In this document: in pieces, positions 26,596 to 36,606 of the stretch | Position numbering within the stretch: position 1 is the stretch's first letter | How the letters are laid out: each line of letters begins with the position of its first letter | Source of the DNA: Maribacter sp. BPC-D8 | GTDB taxonomy: Bacteria > Bacteroidota > Bacteroidia > Flavobacteriales > Flavobacteriaceae | NCBI RefSeq assembly: GCF_035207705.1 | Contig: NZ_CP128187.1 | Span: 2,914,001 to 2,978,000 of the forward strand | Length of the DNA: 64,000 bases | Direction of reading: 5' to 3' | The notes under the pieces: generated by a model | Seen by the model: the letters and a program-made list of their open reading frames with translations, nothing else | Told to the model about the DNA's origin: nothing | Database searches by the model: none | Translations under genes and position numbers: made by a program

Positions 26596-28116
26596 TTACA
26601 AATCAACTCCCTCTTCCTCACTTGATACATTCAAACGCATAGCAAAAAATGCTGCCATAACAAAAAATACACCTGCAAATAATATGGCATTAATAGCGTT
26701 TCCTCCCAGTAGATATTTATAGATAGGTCCAAAAGTAACAGTTTGCACGAACATTGGAATCACAATCATCATATTCAAAATACCCATATACACTCCACGT
26801 CTATCTTGCGGTACTACTTTAGAAACCATTGTATATGGTATACCCATCATTGCTGCCCAACCAACACCAAAAAGCACCATTGGCAACAAAACCAACCAAG
26901 GATCTGATATATAAGGAATACAAAACAATGCTAAAGCAGTACCTGCAAGACTCAAAGCATAAACATTTTTGTTTCCAAATTTTAGAGACAACGGAACTAA
27001 GACCAATGCAACCACCATAGTAACTGCATTATATGTCAAACTCATGGTTGCGGCTTGCGATGCAGCTTCTGAAATAGAATAACCCATTGTTTTTATAAAA
27101 AGAGGCGTAGAAAACTGCCAATATATAAATAATGCATACCATTGAAATAAATACACCAAAGCGACTTTCCACATAAATTTGGGCATCTCTTTAACCGCTT
27201 CTGAAGTCTCCATAAAAGGCAGTAATAATTCTCCGAATTTTTTAAAAAATTTGCTTTCAGGATTACTTTTAATTTTGACATATAAAAACCAAAGCCAAAA
27301 ACCTGCTATGATTATAATTAATAGAACAAGTAAATTATAATTTTCATTTAAAGAAGGAAACACATAGGTTAAACCATAACCAAGCACTAATGGTACCGTA
27401 GCAATAACTAGTAAAACGGTTACAAATTGAACTAATGGACTAGGCTTTCCTTTTTTGAATGTATTGATTTCTATTAACTCTTCATCAGTAGGTGGAATTT
27501 CAGGAGTCTTAAAAATAGACCAAAGAACAGTCGTTAAAGACAAAAATGCTCCAATAAAGAAAGAATAATATATCCATCCAGGAATTGAACCTACTTCTTC
27601 TAAGTTCTCACTAAAAAGGTTTTTAAATAATATGATTGAACCTGTCGCAAGTAAAACACCTAGACCACAAAATAAACTTTGCATCTGATATCCAAAGCTT
27701 AATTGCTTCTCAGGTAATTTATCCCCAACAAAAGCCCTGTAAGGCTCCATAGCCACATTATTACCAACATCCAATATCCAAAGTAAACCAACAGCAAACC
27801 ATAAAACGGGACTCATTGGAAAAGCGAATAGGCATAAACTACCCAAAATTGCCCCGATCAAGAAATAAGGCTTTCTTCTACCCCAACGTTCTGACCATGT
27901 TTTATCTGACATTGCACCAATAATAGGTTGTATTATCAAACCTGTAATAGGCCCTGCAATATTCAATATCGGTATCATTTCTTCCGAAGCACCTAGGTAT
28001 AAGAAGATAGGGTTAATAGCTGTCTGCTGTAACCCGAAGCTATATTGGATTCCTAAAAAACCAACATTCATATTAAATATCTGCCAGAAACTAAGACTAG
28101 GTTTATTGAACTTCAT
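26596..28116 (-). CDS. MFS transporter, SLC45/GPH sugar-transporter-like
   Basis: 506 aa with about 12 helices and a long central loop containing charged residues (about 210-330). The loop 2-3 motif of the group is clear: GAMSDKTWSERWGRRKPYFLIGA. A second one, WAAMMGIPYTMVSKVVPQDRRGVYMGI, fits the SLC45 branch. Such proteins usually import disaccharides or other glycosides with protons. No glycoside hydrolase or regulator is adjacent, so the substrate is open. Flanking gaps are 119 bp (to maeB) and 167 bp (to queG). Confidence 0.85.
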   Translation of the reverse strand: MKFNKPSLSFWQIFNMNVGFLGIQYSFGLQQTAINPIFLYLGASEEMIPILNIAGPITGLIIQPIIGAMSDKTWSERWGRRKPYFLIGAILGSLCLFAFPMSPVLWFAVGLLWILDVGNNVAMEPYRAFVGDKLPEKQLSFGYQMQSLFCGLGVLLATGSIILFKNLFSENLEEVGSIPGWIYYSFFIGAFLSLTTVLWSIFKTPEIPPTDEELIEINTFKKGKPSPLVQFVTVLLVIATVPLVLGYGLTYVFPSLNENYNLLVLLIIIIAGFWLWFLYVKIKSNPESKFFKKFGELLLPFMETSEAVKEMPKFMWKVALVYLFQWYALFIYWQFSTPLFIKTMGYSISEAASQAATMSLTYNAVTMVVALVLVPLSLKFGNKNVYALSLAGTALALFCIPYISDPWLVLLPMVLFGVGWAAMMGIPYTMVSKVVPQDRRGVYMGILNMMIVIPMFVQTVTFGPIYKYLLGGNAINAILFAGVFFVMAAFFAMRLNVSSEEEGVDL

Positions 28117-28170
28117 GTAAGAGATAAGTTATTTAAATGGTATATAATTTTTCACATTCTCACAAAACCT

Positions 28171-28199
28171 TTGGAATTATTTCGGAAAACGTAAATTTG
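28171..28199 (+). promoter_or_regulatory. Consensus promoter on the plus strand without a sense gene downstream
   Basis: TTG (28171-28173, within CTTTGG), 18-bp spacer, TAAATTTG (28192-28199). It lies between the MFS gene and queG and points into the 3' end of queG on the antisense strand. No plus-strand gene follows until 30360. A chance match in AT-rich DNA is possible. Confidence 0.35.
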
Positions 28200-28283
28200 A
28201 ACGACTACCAATATAATATAATTAAGACTGTTCTAATGCATTACTATTCAGAAAAACGAACGAAAACGATTGAGAAGTTTCAA

Positions 28284-29210
28284 TTATTTCAAAAACTCAA
28301 TATTTCTTGAGAGTCCGTCGAACTTCGTTCGCTTCACAGCAGATTTCTTAAACACTTTTTGAAAGACATCGACAGTAATTTCTTCCCAGTCTTTTTTGGT
28401 CATGCTGAGCAAATCTGGATTCGGATTGAATAATGGTTCATTATGTGGTTTCGAAAATCGATTCCAAGGACAAACATCTTGACAAACATCACAGCCGAAC
28501 ATCCAATCATCAAAAGAGCCTTTCATTTCGTTTGGAAGTTCATTTTTTAACTCAATCGTAAAATAAGAAATACACTTACTGCCATCAACCACGTATGGAT
28601 CTACTATTGCTTGTGTTGGGCAGGCATCTATACAAGCGGTACAGGTACCACAATGATCGGTTACCGCATGGTCGTATTCTAATTCTAAATCAACTATCAA
28701 CTCTGCTATAAAATAAAATGAACCTACTTGTTGGGTTAGTAGATTACTGTTTTTACCAATCCACCCCAGTCCACTTTTTGCTGCCCAGGCTTTATCTAAA
28801 ACCGGGGCAGAATCTACAAAAGCGCGACCATTAACCTCGCCTATTTCCTCAGTAATAAATTCTTGTAACTGTCTAAGTTTTGTTTTGATAATATGGTGAT
28901 AATCTTGACCATATGCATATTTTGAAATCTTGTAAGAATCCTCGGTTTGCGTTTCCTCCGGGTAGTAATTTAATAGTAGAGAAATAACCGATTTCGAACC
29001 TTCAACCAACAATCGAGGATCTAATCTTTTATCGAAATGATTTGCCATATAGCTCATTTCGCCATTCATATTTTTATTCAACCACTTTTCTAACCTAGGT
29101 GCTTCTTCTTCTAAAAAATCTGATTTGGATATACCGCATGATAAAAAACCGAGGCGTTTGGCTTCGGTTTTAATACTATTTGTCCATTTATGTTTTATGT
29201 CGATACTCAA
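28284..29210 (-). CDS. queG: Epoxyqueuosine reductase QueG
   Basis: 308 aa. It reduces epoxyqueuosine to queuosine in tRNA, using cobalamin and two [4Fe-4S] clusters. Both ferredoxin-like clusters are visible: [16 protein letters not shown] and [11 protein letters not shown], in the usual C-terminal half. The active-site segment [25 protein letters not shown] is intact. The start is a TTG at 29208-29210 that overlaps the ruvB stop by 4 bp (TTGA); the first internal ATG is about 50 codons further in and would remove conserved sequence. It is shorter than the E. coli protein because it lacks the C-terminal HEAT-like extension. Confidence 0.95.
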   Translation of the reverse strand: MSIDIKHKWTNSIKTEAKRLGFLSCGISKSDFLEEEAPRLEKWLNKNMNGEMSYMANHFDKRLDPRLLVEGSKSVISLLLNYYPEETQTEDSYKISKYAYGQDYHHIIKTKLRQLQEFITEEIGEVNGRAFVDSAPVLDKAWAAKSGLGWIGKNSNLLTQQVGSFYFIAELIVDLELEYDHAVTDHCGTCTACIDACPTQAIVDPYVVDGSKCISYFTIELKNELPNEMKGSFDDWMFGCDVCQDVCPWNRFSKPHNEPLFNPNPDLLSMTKKDWEEITVDVFQKVFKKSAVKRTKFDGLSRNIEFLK

Positions 29211-30229
29211 AATAAGCCAGGTTGAATTCCTCCTTTTATTCTTCCGAGGTGTTTGTAAGCCAATTCGGTTACTTCACGACCACGAGGAGTTCTCATAATA
29301 AACCCTTGCTGAATTAAAAAAGGTTCGTAAACTTCTTCAATAGTTTCTGAACTCTCTGAAACAGCCGTTGCTAAAGTACTAATACCAACAGGTCCGCCTT
29401 TAAACTTATCAATAATAGTGGTTAGAATTTTATTATCCATTTCATCTAACCCATGTGCATCTACATTTAGTGCTTTTAAGCTAAATTTTGAAATTTCCAT
29501 ATCAATAGAACCATTTCCTTTTATCTCTGCAAAATCACGCACTCTTCTTAATAGCGCATTACATATTCTAGGCGTACCTCTACTTCTACCTGCAATTTCT
29601 ATGGCTGCATCTTGAGTAATGGGTACACGTAAGATTTCTGCACTTCGTTCAACAATAGTCGAAAGCAATTCGGTAGAATAATATTGTAGCCTACTTTGAA
29701 TACCAAAACGCGCACGCATTGGTGCTGTCAATAATCCTGAACGAGTGGTTGCACCAATTAAAGTAAACGGATTCAAATTGATTTGAACAGACCGCGCATT
29801 GGGTCCAGATTCTAACATGATATCAATCTTATAATCTTCCATTGCAGAATATAAATACTCTTCTACAATAGGGCTTAATCTGTGAATTTCATCAATAAAC
29901 AAAACATCTCGTTCATCTAAGTTGGTAAGCAGTCCTGCTAAATCACCAGGCTTATCCAAAACCGGTCCTGATGTAATCTTGATACCAACACCCAACTCAT
30001 TTGCAAGAATATTTGCCAACGTAGTTTTACCCAAACCGGGGGGACCATGAAACAAGGTATGATCCAATGCCTCTCCTCTTCTATTTGCAGCTTCCACAAA
30101 TACCTTAAGGTTTTCAAGCACTTGTTCTTGACCTGTAAAATCGTCAAAATTTATAGGTCTTAATGCTCTTTCAATGTCTAGTTCCTCACTAGAGAAACCA
30201 TCAGTAGATGGGTCTAAATACTCGTTCAT
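29207..30229 (-). CDS. ruvB: Holliday junction branch migration helicase RuvB
   Basis: 340-aa AAA+ ATPase. Walker [21 protein letters not shown], Walker [11 protein letters not shown], sensor 1 GATTRSG, and the winged-helix C-terminal domain ending [16 protein letters not shown]. It forms the hexameric motor with RuvA (23527-24108). First gene of a two-gene unit with queG. A TATCTTTG box (30237-30244) lies only 7 bp before the ATG, so the leader should be very short. Confidence 0.97.
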   Translation of the reverse strand: MNEYLDPSTDGFSSEELDIERALRPINFDDFTGQEQVLENLKVFVEAANRRGEALDHTLFHGPPGLGKTTLANILANELGVGIKITSGPVLDKPGDLAGLLTNLDERDVLFIDEIHRLSPIVEEYLYSAMEDYKIDIMLESGPNARSVQINLNPFTLIGATTRSGLLTAPMRARFGIQSRLQYYSTELLSTIVERSAEILRVPITQDAAIEIAGRSRGTPRICNALLRRVRDFAEIKGNGSIDMEISKFSLKALNVDAHGLDEMDNKILTTIIDKFKGGPVGISTLATAVSESSETIEEVYEPFLIQQGFIMRTPRGREVTELAYKHLGRIKGGIQPGLF

Positions 30230-30236
30230 ACACTAA

Positions 30237-30244
30237 CAAAGATA
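30237..30244 (-). promoter_or_regulatory. Possible -7 element of ruvB-queG promoter
   Basis: TATCTTTG on the minus strand, 7 bp from the ruvB ATG. No TTG at standard spacing was found. If used, the mRNA would be almost leaderless. Confidence 0.4.
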
Positions 30245-30359
30245 GACAAACACGAGATAACTTTACTCGGAAACTAGTAGCTAATTGAATTTATCAGAAT
30301 ACCTAAATGAAGCGTTAAATACATATAAGAAATCTAACTAAAAATTGTAATTTCATGGC

Positions 30360-32624
30360 ATGACAAAAGAAAATTACACTGCACAAGTTTTACAATATAT
30401 TCCGGTCTTTTATATTATCTGGTCAGATGACCTATTGTCGGCATCAGAATTAAATGTTATTGAGAATGCTATTTCTAACGATAGCACATTATCTGGCGAT
30501 GATAAAAAACAACTTAAAGCATGGATGAATGTCAAAAATCCACCAAAGAACGAGTTATTTAAGTATTGGAAACAATTGATTATCAATAGCAATGTAAAGT
30601 TGGTAGAGCATGAAACATATCCGCTTACGGCATTTAGTCAAAAAGTAACATCGCATTATCATAATAACATCTTGTTCAATGATCAAATTAAAGAGATTGA
30701 AATAAACTTGGGCATTCAACCCAATCATTACAATCACTTATTTGAGGTCCATATTGATTTAGAAAAAAAGTCTTCACAATATTCGGCACAAGTTATAGAC
30801 TCCATCTTAAAAGGAAAACATGCAGAAGCTATAGATTCTTTTAGATCTGTACTTAACGACCCGATTTTTTCATGGGAAGTTCGACGTAACAAAGAAGAAT
30901 TTAGAAATCATGTTTTAAAACAAGTAGAATTTCTAGCTGACAATGGATACGGCGCAATGGCTTACCCAAAAGAATATGGCGGCACCAATGATATGGAGGG
31001 TTATGCGACCATTTTTGAAAATATGATGTGGGCAGACGGAAGCTTAGCTATAAAATTTGGCGTACAATTTGGATTGTTCGGAGGAAGCATTCAAAAACTG
31101 GGAACCAAAAAACATCATGATAAATATTTAACCGATACAGGGAAAGCTGAATTATTAGGATGCTTTGCCATGACAGAAACAGGACATGGGTCTAATGTTC
31201 GCGGAATAAAAACTACAGCAACCTACAATAAGAAAACAGAAACTATTGTCATACATACGCCTGGAAAAAATGACAATAAAGAATATATTGGCAATGCTAT
31301 ACATTCAAAAATGGCATCTGTATTTGCCCAACTTATTATTAACGGTAAAAATGAAGGTGTTCATGCGATTTTAGTTCCTCTTAGAGATGAAAAACATGAG
31401 CTACTACCAGGCATAACAGTTGAAGACAATGGCTATAAACTTGGTCTTAATGGTGTTGATAATGGGAAAATTTGGTTTAATCAAGTTGAGGTACCGAAAG
31501 AAAATTTACTGAATAAGTACGGTACTATTTTAGGTAATGGAGAATACTACTCAGAAATTAAAAATCCGAACAAACGATTCTTTACCATGTTAGGTACTTT
31601 AGTGGGCGGTAGAATTTGTGTTGCGAGAGCAGGTTTAGGCGGCGCCAAATATGCGTTGACAGTAGCTATCAAACATGCCTTAAAAAGAAGACAATTTAAT
31701 GATAGCGTAAAAATACAGGAAGACTTATTGATGGATTATCCATCACATCAATTACGTCTAACTCCGCTGGTTGCAAGTGCATATGTATATCACATTACAT
31801 TAGATAAAATGATGACGCTTTACTGCGATGAATCTCAACCAGATAAAAGGCAAGTTGAAACGCAGGTAGCAGGACTTAAATCTATTATTACCTGGTATGC
31901 TAATGACGCTATTCAAGAATGTCGTGAAGCCTGTGGTGGAAAAGGCTATCTGTTAGAAAACAGAATTGCAGATCTAAAAGGCGATGTAGATATATTCACC
32001 ACCTTTGAAGGCGACAACAATGTACTCTTACAACTAGCAGCTAAAGGTGTACTTTCAGATTTTAAAGCTGAATTTAATAGCGCAGGTTTTTCAACCGTAT
32101 TAAAATTATTGAGTTCGCAATTGAGCGATAAGCTTTCTACCATAAATCCGTTATACACGAACAAGACAGATAAAGACCATTTATACAACCCAAAGTTTCA
32201 TGTGCATGCCTTTGAGCACAGAACTAGAAGACTGACCTATACTATTGCCATGCGTATTAGAGGTTATATTAAAAAAGGTATTCCGTCCTATCAAGCATTT
32301 TTAAAGGTTCAAACTCATCTAATGACACTTGGTAAGGCTTATAGTGCTGAACTGGCTTATAAATCATTTATAGAGCATACAAACACAATTACTGACCCAG
32401 AATACAAAGCCCTATTTGAAAAATTAGGAACGTTGTATGCACTTTCCGCTATAAGAAAAGATGCGTCTTGGTATTTAGAACAAGGCTATATAAGCGGAAC
32501 AAAATCAAAAGCTATACGCCAACGTGTTGAACGTCTATGTACTGAGCTAAGACCACATCTAAATAGTCTTGTTGATGGTTTTGGTATACCTGAGCATTTA
32601 ATGACAGCACCTATAGCAAATTAG
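30360..32624 (+). CDS. Acyl-CoA dehydrogenase / acyl-CoA oxidase-like flavoprotein
   Basis: 754 aa, far longer than the roughly 380 aa of ordinary acyl-CoA dehydrogenases. An N-terminal helical extension (about 1-180) precedes the core: AYPKEYGGTND, the FAD/acyl motif GCFAMTETGHGSNVRGIKTTATY, and the C-terminal helical domains. The stretch REACGGKGYLLENRIADLKGD followed by TFEGDNNVLLQLAAKG is typical of acyl-CoA oxidases, where the Glu of FEGDN is the catalytic base. It is expected to oxidise acyl-CoA to enoyl-CoA in fatty-acid degradation; dehydrogenase or oxidase activity cannot be decided from sequence. It stands alone; its stop overlaps that of the convergent GIN-domain gene. Confidence 0.88.
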   Translation: MTKENYTAQVLQYIPVFYIIWSDDLLSASELNVIENAISNDSTLSGDDKKQLKAWMNVKNPPKNELFKYWKQLIINSNVKLVEHETYPLTAFSQKVTSHYHNNILFNDQIKEIEINLGIQPNHYNHLFEVHIDLEKKSSQYSAQVIDSILKGKHAEAIDSFRSVLNDPIFSWEVRRNKEEFRNHVLKQVEFLADNGYGAMAYPKEYGGTNDMEGYATIFENMMWADGSLAIKFGVQFGLFGGSIQKLGTKKHHDKYLTDTGKAELLGCFAMTETGHGSNVRGIKTTATYNKKTETIVIHTPGKNDNKEYIGNAIHSKMASVFAQLIINGKNEGVHAILVPLRDEKHELLPGITVEDNGYKLGLNGVDNGKIWFNQVEVPKENLLNKYGTILGNGEYYSEIKNPNKRFFTMLGTLVGGRICVARAGLGGAKYALTVAIKHALKRRQFNDSVKIQEDLLMDYPSHQLRLTPLVASAYVYHITLDKMMTLYCDESQPDKRQVETQVAGLKSIITWYANDAIQECREACGGKGYLLENRIADLKGDVDIFTTFEGDNNVLLQLAAKGVLSDFKAEFNSAGFSTVLKLLSSQLSDKLSTINPLYTNKTDKDHLYNPKFHVHAFEHRTRRLTYTIAMRIRGYIKKGIPSYQAFLKVQTHLMTLGKAYSAELAYKSFIEHTNTITDPEYKALFEKLGTLYALSAIRKDASWYLEQGYISGTKSKAIRQRVERLCTELRPHLNSLVDGFGIPEHLMTAPIAN

Positions 32625-33448
32625 TTTCGCTCCTTTTCTAATCGCGAGGTATCTAGAAAGTCTAAAATGGTAATTTGTGGTTCACCATATAGTTTTGTTC
32701 TAGTACCTCCTTTTGAACTAAGTTGTAAAGTTTTCAGCGCTCTTACTTCTACATCTGGCGAATCTTCAGTAACGAGAAGCACATAATTTGCTTGTAAGTC
32801 AGCTGCTTTTAAAGAACTATTACCATACATTTTCGCCATCAAATAATCTGCATTACCCTCCACTTTTGCAGAAGCATTTTTATACATGTAGATATTATTG
32901 CTAGCACCAGTAGAATATAATTTTACATCTATTCTATCCTTTAATGTTATGTTCAAAGAATCACTTGCAATATTAAAATCACCAGAACTTATTTCTTCCA
33001 TTGTAATATCCATGATATCGGCTGTAGCGTTTAGTTCTAATCTAGAAGTACCAAAAGTTTGTACTCTTAGACGATTGGTAGAAATAACATCTTTCATGCT
33101 AATTTTGCCGTTAAGCATTTTAATACTACTTAATTCTTGAAAGAAAATAGTGATTTCAAGTTTCTTCTTTGATGTGATATTATAAAATGATGATATTTTA
33201 AGAACACCATCGTCAACTTTAAACTTAAGCACATCCAATAAATTATCATCTAATTCTAAAGCATAACCTTCAGTTGTAGCCTTCTGAATTACAATATCCA
33301 AATCATCAATTAATTCAATCGCTGTAAAAGGTTCTAAATCTTCTCGTACTTCAATGACATTTTTATTCCCCTTTATCTTTGGTTTTCGTTGAGAAAAAAC
33401 ATTAACTGAAACAAACAATACAATAACAAGTAGGGCGAACTTTTTCAT
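32621..33448 (-). CDS. GIN-domain (DUF2807) exported protein
   Basis: 275 aa with a signal peptide (FALLVIVLFVSVNVFSQ, about residues 4-20) and a putative auto-transporter adhesin head GIN domain, seen as regularly spaced short beta strands (NVIEVREDLEPFTAIEL ... LDIVIQKA ... LRVQTFGTSRLELNATADI). Such proteins form right-handed beta-helix surfaces and are frequent in Bacteroidetes; their role is unknown. Its stop codon overlaps that of the convergent acyl-CoA oxidase-like gene (4-bp overlap), with no terminator between. Confidence 0.85.
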   Translation of the reverse strand: MKKFALLVIVLFVSVNVFSQRKPKIKGNKNVIEVREDLEPFTAIELIDDLDIVIQKATTEGYALELDDNLLDVLKFKVDDGVLKISSFYNITSKKKLEITIFFQELSSIKMLNGKISMKDVISTNRLRVQTFGTSRLELNATADIMDITMEEISSGDFNIASDSLNITLKDRIDVKLYSTGASNNIYMYKNASAKVEGNADYLMAKMYGNSSLKAADLQANYVLLVTEDSPDVEVRALKTLQLSSKGGTRTKLYGEPQITILDFLDTSRLEKERN

Positions 33449-33530
33449 AATCTAAACTTCTATTTAAAAATTGAAGGTATTTAATTTTATGTAATAATAA
33501 AACAACTTAGCAATATCTTAAGAAGATTGC

Positions 33531-33564
33531 AAAAAAAAGCCCAACTATTACTAGTTGGGCTTTT
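33531..33564 (-). terminator. Terminator of the act-cox operon
   Basis: A 9-bp perfect stem GCCCAACTA/TAGTTGGGC with a 4-nt loop, followed by eight T on the minus strand, directly behind the ctaD stop. Confidence 0.92.
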
Positions 33565-33581
33565 ATATAACTTAATGAAGC

Positions 33582-35411
33582 TTAATGATTCATTTCTTCT
33601 TCGTCTTTTTGTAACGGAATATGTTGTGGAATATAATCTTGACCTGGAATTATATACTCGCCATTATCATCAACCTTACTATAATCATAAGACCATCTAT
33701 GAACTTCTGGTATAGCACCAGCCCAGTTACCGTGAACATGTTTCTGCTCAGCAGTCCATTCTAACGTATTAGATTTCCAAGGGTTTACTGGTCCAACCTT
33801 ACCATAGAATACACTATAGATAAAGTTTGCAACGAACACTAATTGCGCAGCACCAGCTATAATAGCAAATACAGTCATTAATACTTGTATATCTGCAAGC
33901 TCATCAAACATTGGAAACGCTGTGTTTTCATAATATCTTCTTGGAACACCGGCCATACCAACAAAATGCATTGGAAAGAATACACCATAAGCAGCAACAG
34001 CAGTTACCCAAAAATGTACATAACCTAGATTCTTATTTAAAAGCTTTCCTTCGAACATTACAGGGAACCAATGGTACACACCTGCAAACAAACCATACAA
34101 GGCAGAAATACCCATTACTAAGTGGAAGTGAGCAATTACGAAATAAGTGTCATGAACATTAATATCTAATGTACTATCTCCTAAAATAATTCCTGTTAAA
34201 CCACCTGTAATAAACGTTGATACAAAACCTATAGAAAACAACATCGCAGGATTTAATTGCAAATTACCTTTCCAGAGTGTTGTAATCCAGTTAAAAGCTT
34301 TTACCGCAGAAGGTATCGCAATTAATAAAGTTGTAAATGTAAATACAGAGCCTAAAAATGGATTCATACCAGAGATAAACATATGGTGACCCCATACAAT
34401 TGTTGAAAGAAAAGCAATTGCAAGAATAGAAGCAATCATAGCTCGGTAACCAAATATAGGCTTACGTGCACTAGTAGCCATAATCTCAGATACTAATCCC
34501 ATAGCTGGTAAAATCACAATATATACTTCAGGGTGCCCTAAGAACCAGAATAAATGTTCAAATAATACTGGAGAACCACCTTGATAATGTAAAACTTCAC
34601 CTTGTATAAATATATCAGAAAGGAAGAAAGAAGTACCAAAACTTCTATCCATAATCAATAATAAAGCAGCAGACAATAAAACTGGGAAAGAAACAACCCC
34701 AATAATAGCCGTTACAAAGAAAGCCCAAATAGTTAGAGGCAATCTTGTCATAGACATTCCTTTAGTTCTTAAGTTTATAACTGTTACAATATAGTTCAAA
34801 GATCCTAATAGAGATGATGCTATGAATATGGCCATTGAAGTAAGCCATAATGTCATACCTAATCCAGAACCTGGTTGAGCCATTGGCAATGCACTTAATG
34901 GCGGATAGATTGTCCAACCAGCAGCTGCAGGACCAGCCTCAACAAACAATGAGATAACCATTATAACCGCAGAAAGAAAAAACAACCAAAATGATACCAT
35001 GTTTAAGAAACCAGATGCCATATCTCGGGCACCAATTTGCAATGGAATTAACAGGTTGCTAAACGTACCACTTAAACCAGCAGTAAGAACAAAGAATACC
35101 ATGATAGTACCATGCATAGTTACTAAAGCCAAATAAACATCGGCATCCATAACTCCACCTGGAGCCCATTTTCCTAAAAGGGCTTCAAATATTGGAAATG
35201 CCTCACCTGGCCAAGCCAATTGCATTCTAAATAATAAAGACATCGCAATACCAATAAAACCCATTATCAATACACCTGTTACAAGGTATTGTTTGGCAAT
35301 CATTTTATGGTCTTGGCTAAAGATATACTTTGTTACAAAAGTTTCTTTATGATGATGTCCATGATCGTCGTGTGCGTGATCATCTACATGTGCATGTGCT
35401 GTTGCTGACAT
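33582..35411 (-). CDS. ctaD: Cytochrome c oxidase subunit I (aa3 type)
   Basis: 609-aa catalytic subunit with 12 core helices, carrying haem a and the haem a3-CuB site where O2 is reduced. Ligand motifs are complete: the low-spin haem His in ALVTMHGTIMVFFVL, the CuB His and cross-linked Tyr in FLGHPEVYIVILP, the His pair in WGHHMFISGM, and HDTYFVIAHFHLVMG for haem a3/a. The HPEVY Tyr marks an A-type oxidase. The N-terminus bears a His-rich stretch (eight His within residues 6-21), absent from standard subunits. It lies 60 bp behind subunit II and is last in the act operon. C-terminal residues are acidic (KDEEEMNH). Confidence 0.97.
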   Translation of the reverse strand: MSATAHAHVDDHAHDDHGHHHKETFVTKYIFSQDHKMIAKQYLVTGVLIMGFIGIAMSLLFRMQLAWPGEAFPIFEALLGKWAPGGVMDADVYLALVTMHGTIMVFFVLTAGLSGTFSNLLIPLQIGARDMASGFLNMVSFWLFFLSAVIMVISLFVEAGPAAAGWTIYPPLSALPMAQPGSGLGMTLWLTSMAIFIASSLLGSLNYIVTVINLRTKGMSMTRLPLTIWAFFVTAIIGVVSFPVLLSAALLLIMDRSFGTSFFLSDIFIQGEVLHYQGGSPVLFEHLFWFLGHPEVYIVILPAMGLVSEIMATSARKPIFGYRAMIASILAIAFLSTIVWGHHMFISGMNPFLGSVFTFTTLLIAIPSAVKAFNWITTLWKGNLQLNPAMLFSIGFVSTFITGGLTGIILGDSTLDINVHDTYFVIAHFHLVMGISALYGLFAGVYHWFPVMFEGKLLNKNLGYVHFWVTAVAAYGVFFPMHFVGMAGVPRRYYENTAFPMFDELADIQVLMTVFAIIAGAAQLVFVANFIYSVFYGKVGPVNPWKSNTLEWTAEQKHVHGNWAGAIPEVHRWSYDYSKVDDNGEYIIPGQDYIPQHIPLQKDEEEMNH

Positions 35412-35471
35412 AATCGTAATCTTATTTTTATTAATTTTCTTATTATAGCTTTGTTGACTTGAGAATAAAAA

Positions 35472-36575
35472 CTACTCTCCTATTGAAACTGAACTTACCG
35501 TATTAAATGCAGGACTAGACTCGTCTTTCATTACCATCTCAGCAAATGTTGACTGACCTTTCATCCATTCATTATATTCCTCTTCAGTTTCTACAATTAT
35601 CTTCATCTGCATATTGTAGTGTGATTTTCCACAAATCTTATTACAAAGTAAGATATAATCAAACTCCCAAGGGTCAATTGCTTCGCCTGTTCTAACAGCT
35701 TTCTTTGCACGTAGCTTATTAGTTCTCTTCACTTTATCCACAACATCTTGATTCATTCTCATCTCCTCAGTTGTGTAAATAGGTGTAAACGAGAATTCAG
35801 TAATCATACCTGGTACACAGTTCATCTGTGCTCTAAAGTGAGGCATATAAGCAGAATGCAATACATCTTGTGAACGCATTTTAAAATTCACTTTTCTACC
35901 AACTGGTAAATGCAATTCTTTAACAATAACATCATCGTGTGCATACGTATCAGCTTCATCTAAACCTAATACATTTGCTTTATCTATATCGATCAATCTT
36001 ACATTAGCACTTCCTAAAACATTATCTCCACCACCGTATCTAGCAGTCCAGTTAAATTGTTGTGCATAAAGTTCAACTATCAAAGGATCATCTTCATCAT
36101 TAACATCCATAATGGTTGTCCATGTATATAATCCCCAAAGAATAAGACCAGCTAATACAATTACGGGTATGATTGTCCAGATAAACTCTAAACGATCATT
36201 ATCTGCGTAAAACAATGCTTTTTGACCTTTTTTACCAGCATACTTATAACCAAAGTAATGTAATAATGCTTGTGTTAATGTCTGTACTATAAATATAATA
36301 ACCATCGATACTAACATCAAGCTATCATATTCCTCTCCATGGGCAGAACCAGCATCAGGCAGTAAAAACTTACCGTATTTCCAGAAACTAAAAATTGTAA
36401 TTCCGTAAATGAATACCAAGAATGCGAATAACATATATCCGTTATTCTTATTATCGCTATCCGTTGCTATTTGGTGCTGTTCCGTTTTAAGCTGAGATAA
36501 TTCGAATATTTTAGTCAATTGCCAAATGGCAATGGCTACAAGAACAAGTACAGCTAAAGTTAATAATGTCGTCAT
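35472..36575 (-). CDS. coxB: Cytochrome c oxidase subunit II (CuA)
   Basis: 367 aa. An extra N-terminal helix (about residues 2-20) precedes the two usual subunit II helices, then the periplasmic cupredoxin domain. CuA ligands are present: His in DVLHSAYMPHFRAQMN and the C-x3-C-x3-H-x2-M set in LCNKICGKSHYNMQM. There is no fused cytochrome c domain, so electrons must come from the cytochrome domains of ACIII or a soluble carrier. It follows actF after 31 bp. SCO1 at 9120-9851 is the likely copper donor. Confidence 0.95.
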   Translation of the reverse strand: MTTLLTLAVLVLVAIAIWQLTKIFELSQLKTEQHQIATDSDNKNNGYMLFAFLVFIYGITIFSFWKYGKFLLPDAGSAHGEEYDSLMLVSMVIIFIVQTLTQALLHYFGYKYAGKKGQKALFYADNDRLEFIWTIIPVIVLAGLILWGLYTWTTIMDVNDEDDPLIVELYAQQFNWTARYGGGDNVLGSANVRLIDIDKANVLGLDEADTYAHDDVIVKELHLPVGRKVNFKMRSQDVLHSAYMPHFRAQMNCVPGMITEFSFTPIYTTEEMRMNQDVVDKVKRTNKLRAKKAVRTGEAIDPWEFDYILLCNKICGKSHYNMQMKIIVETEEEYNEWMKGQSTFAEMVMKDESSPAFNTVSSVSIGE

Positions 36576-36606
36576 TGTATATATAAATGTTATACTTACT
36601 TAATTA

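Noticed and set aside
28269..28311. Possible terminator at the 3' end of queG
   Set aside because: Stem is only 5 bp (CTCAA/TTGAG) with several alternative weak pairings; not strong enough to list.
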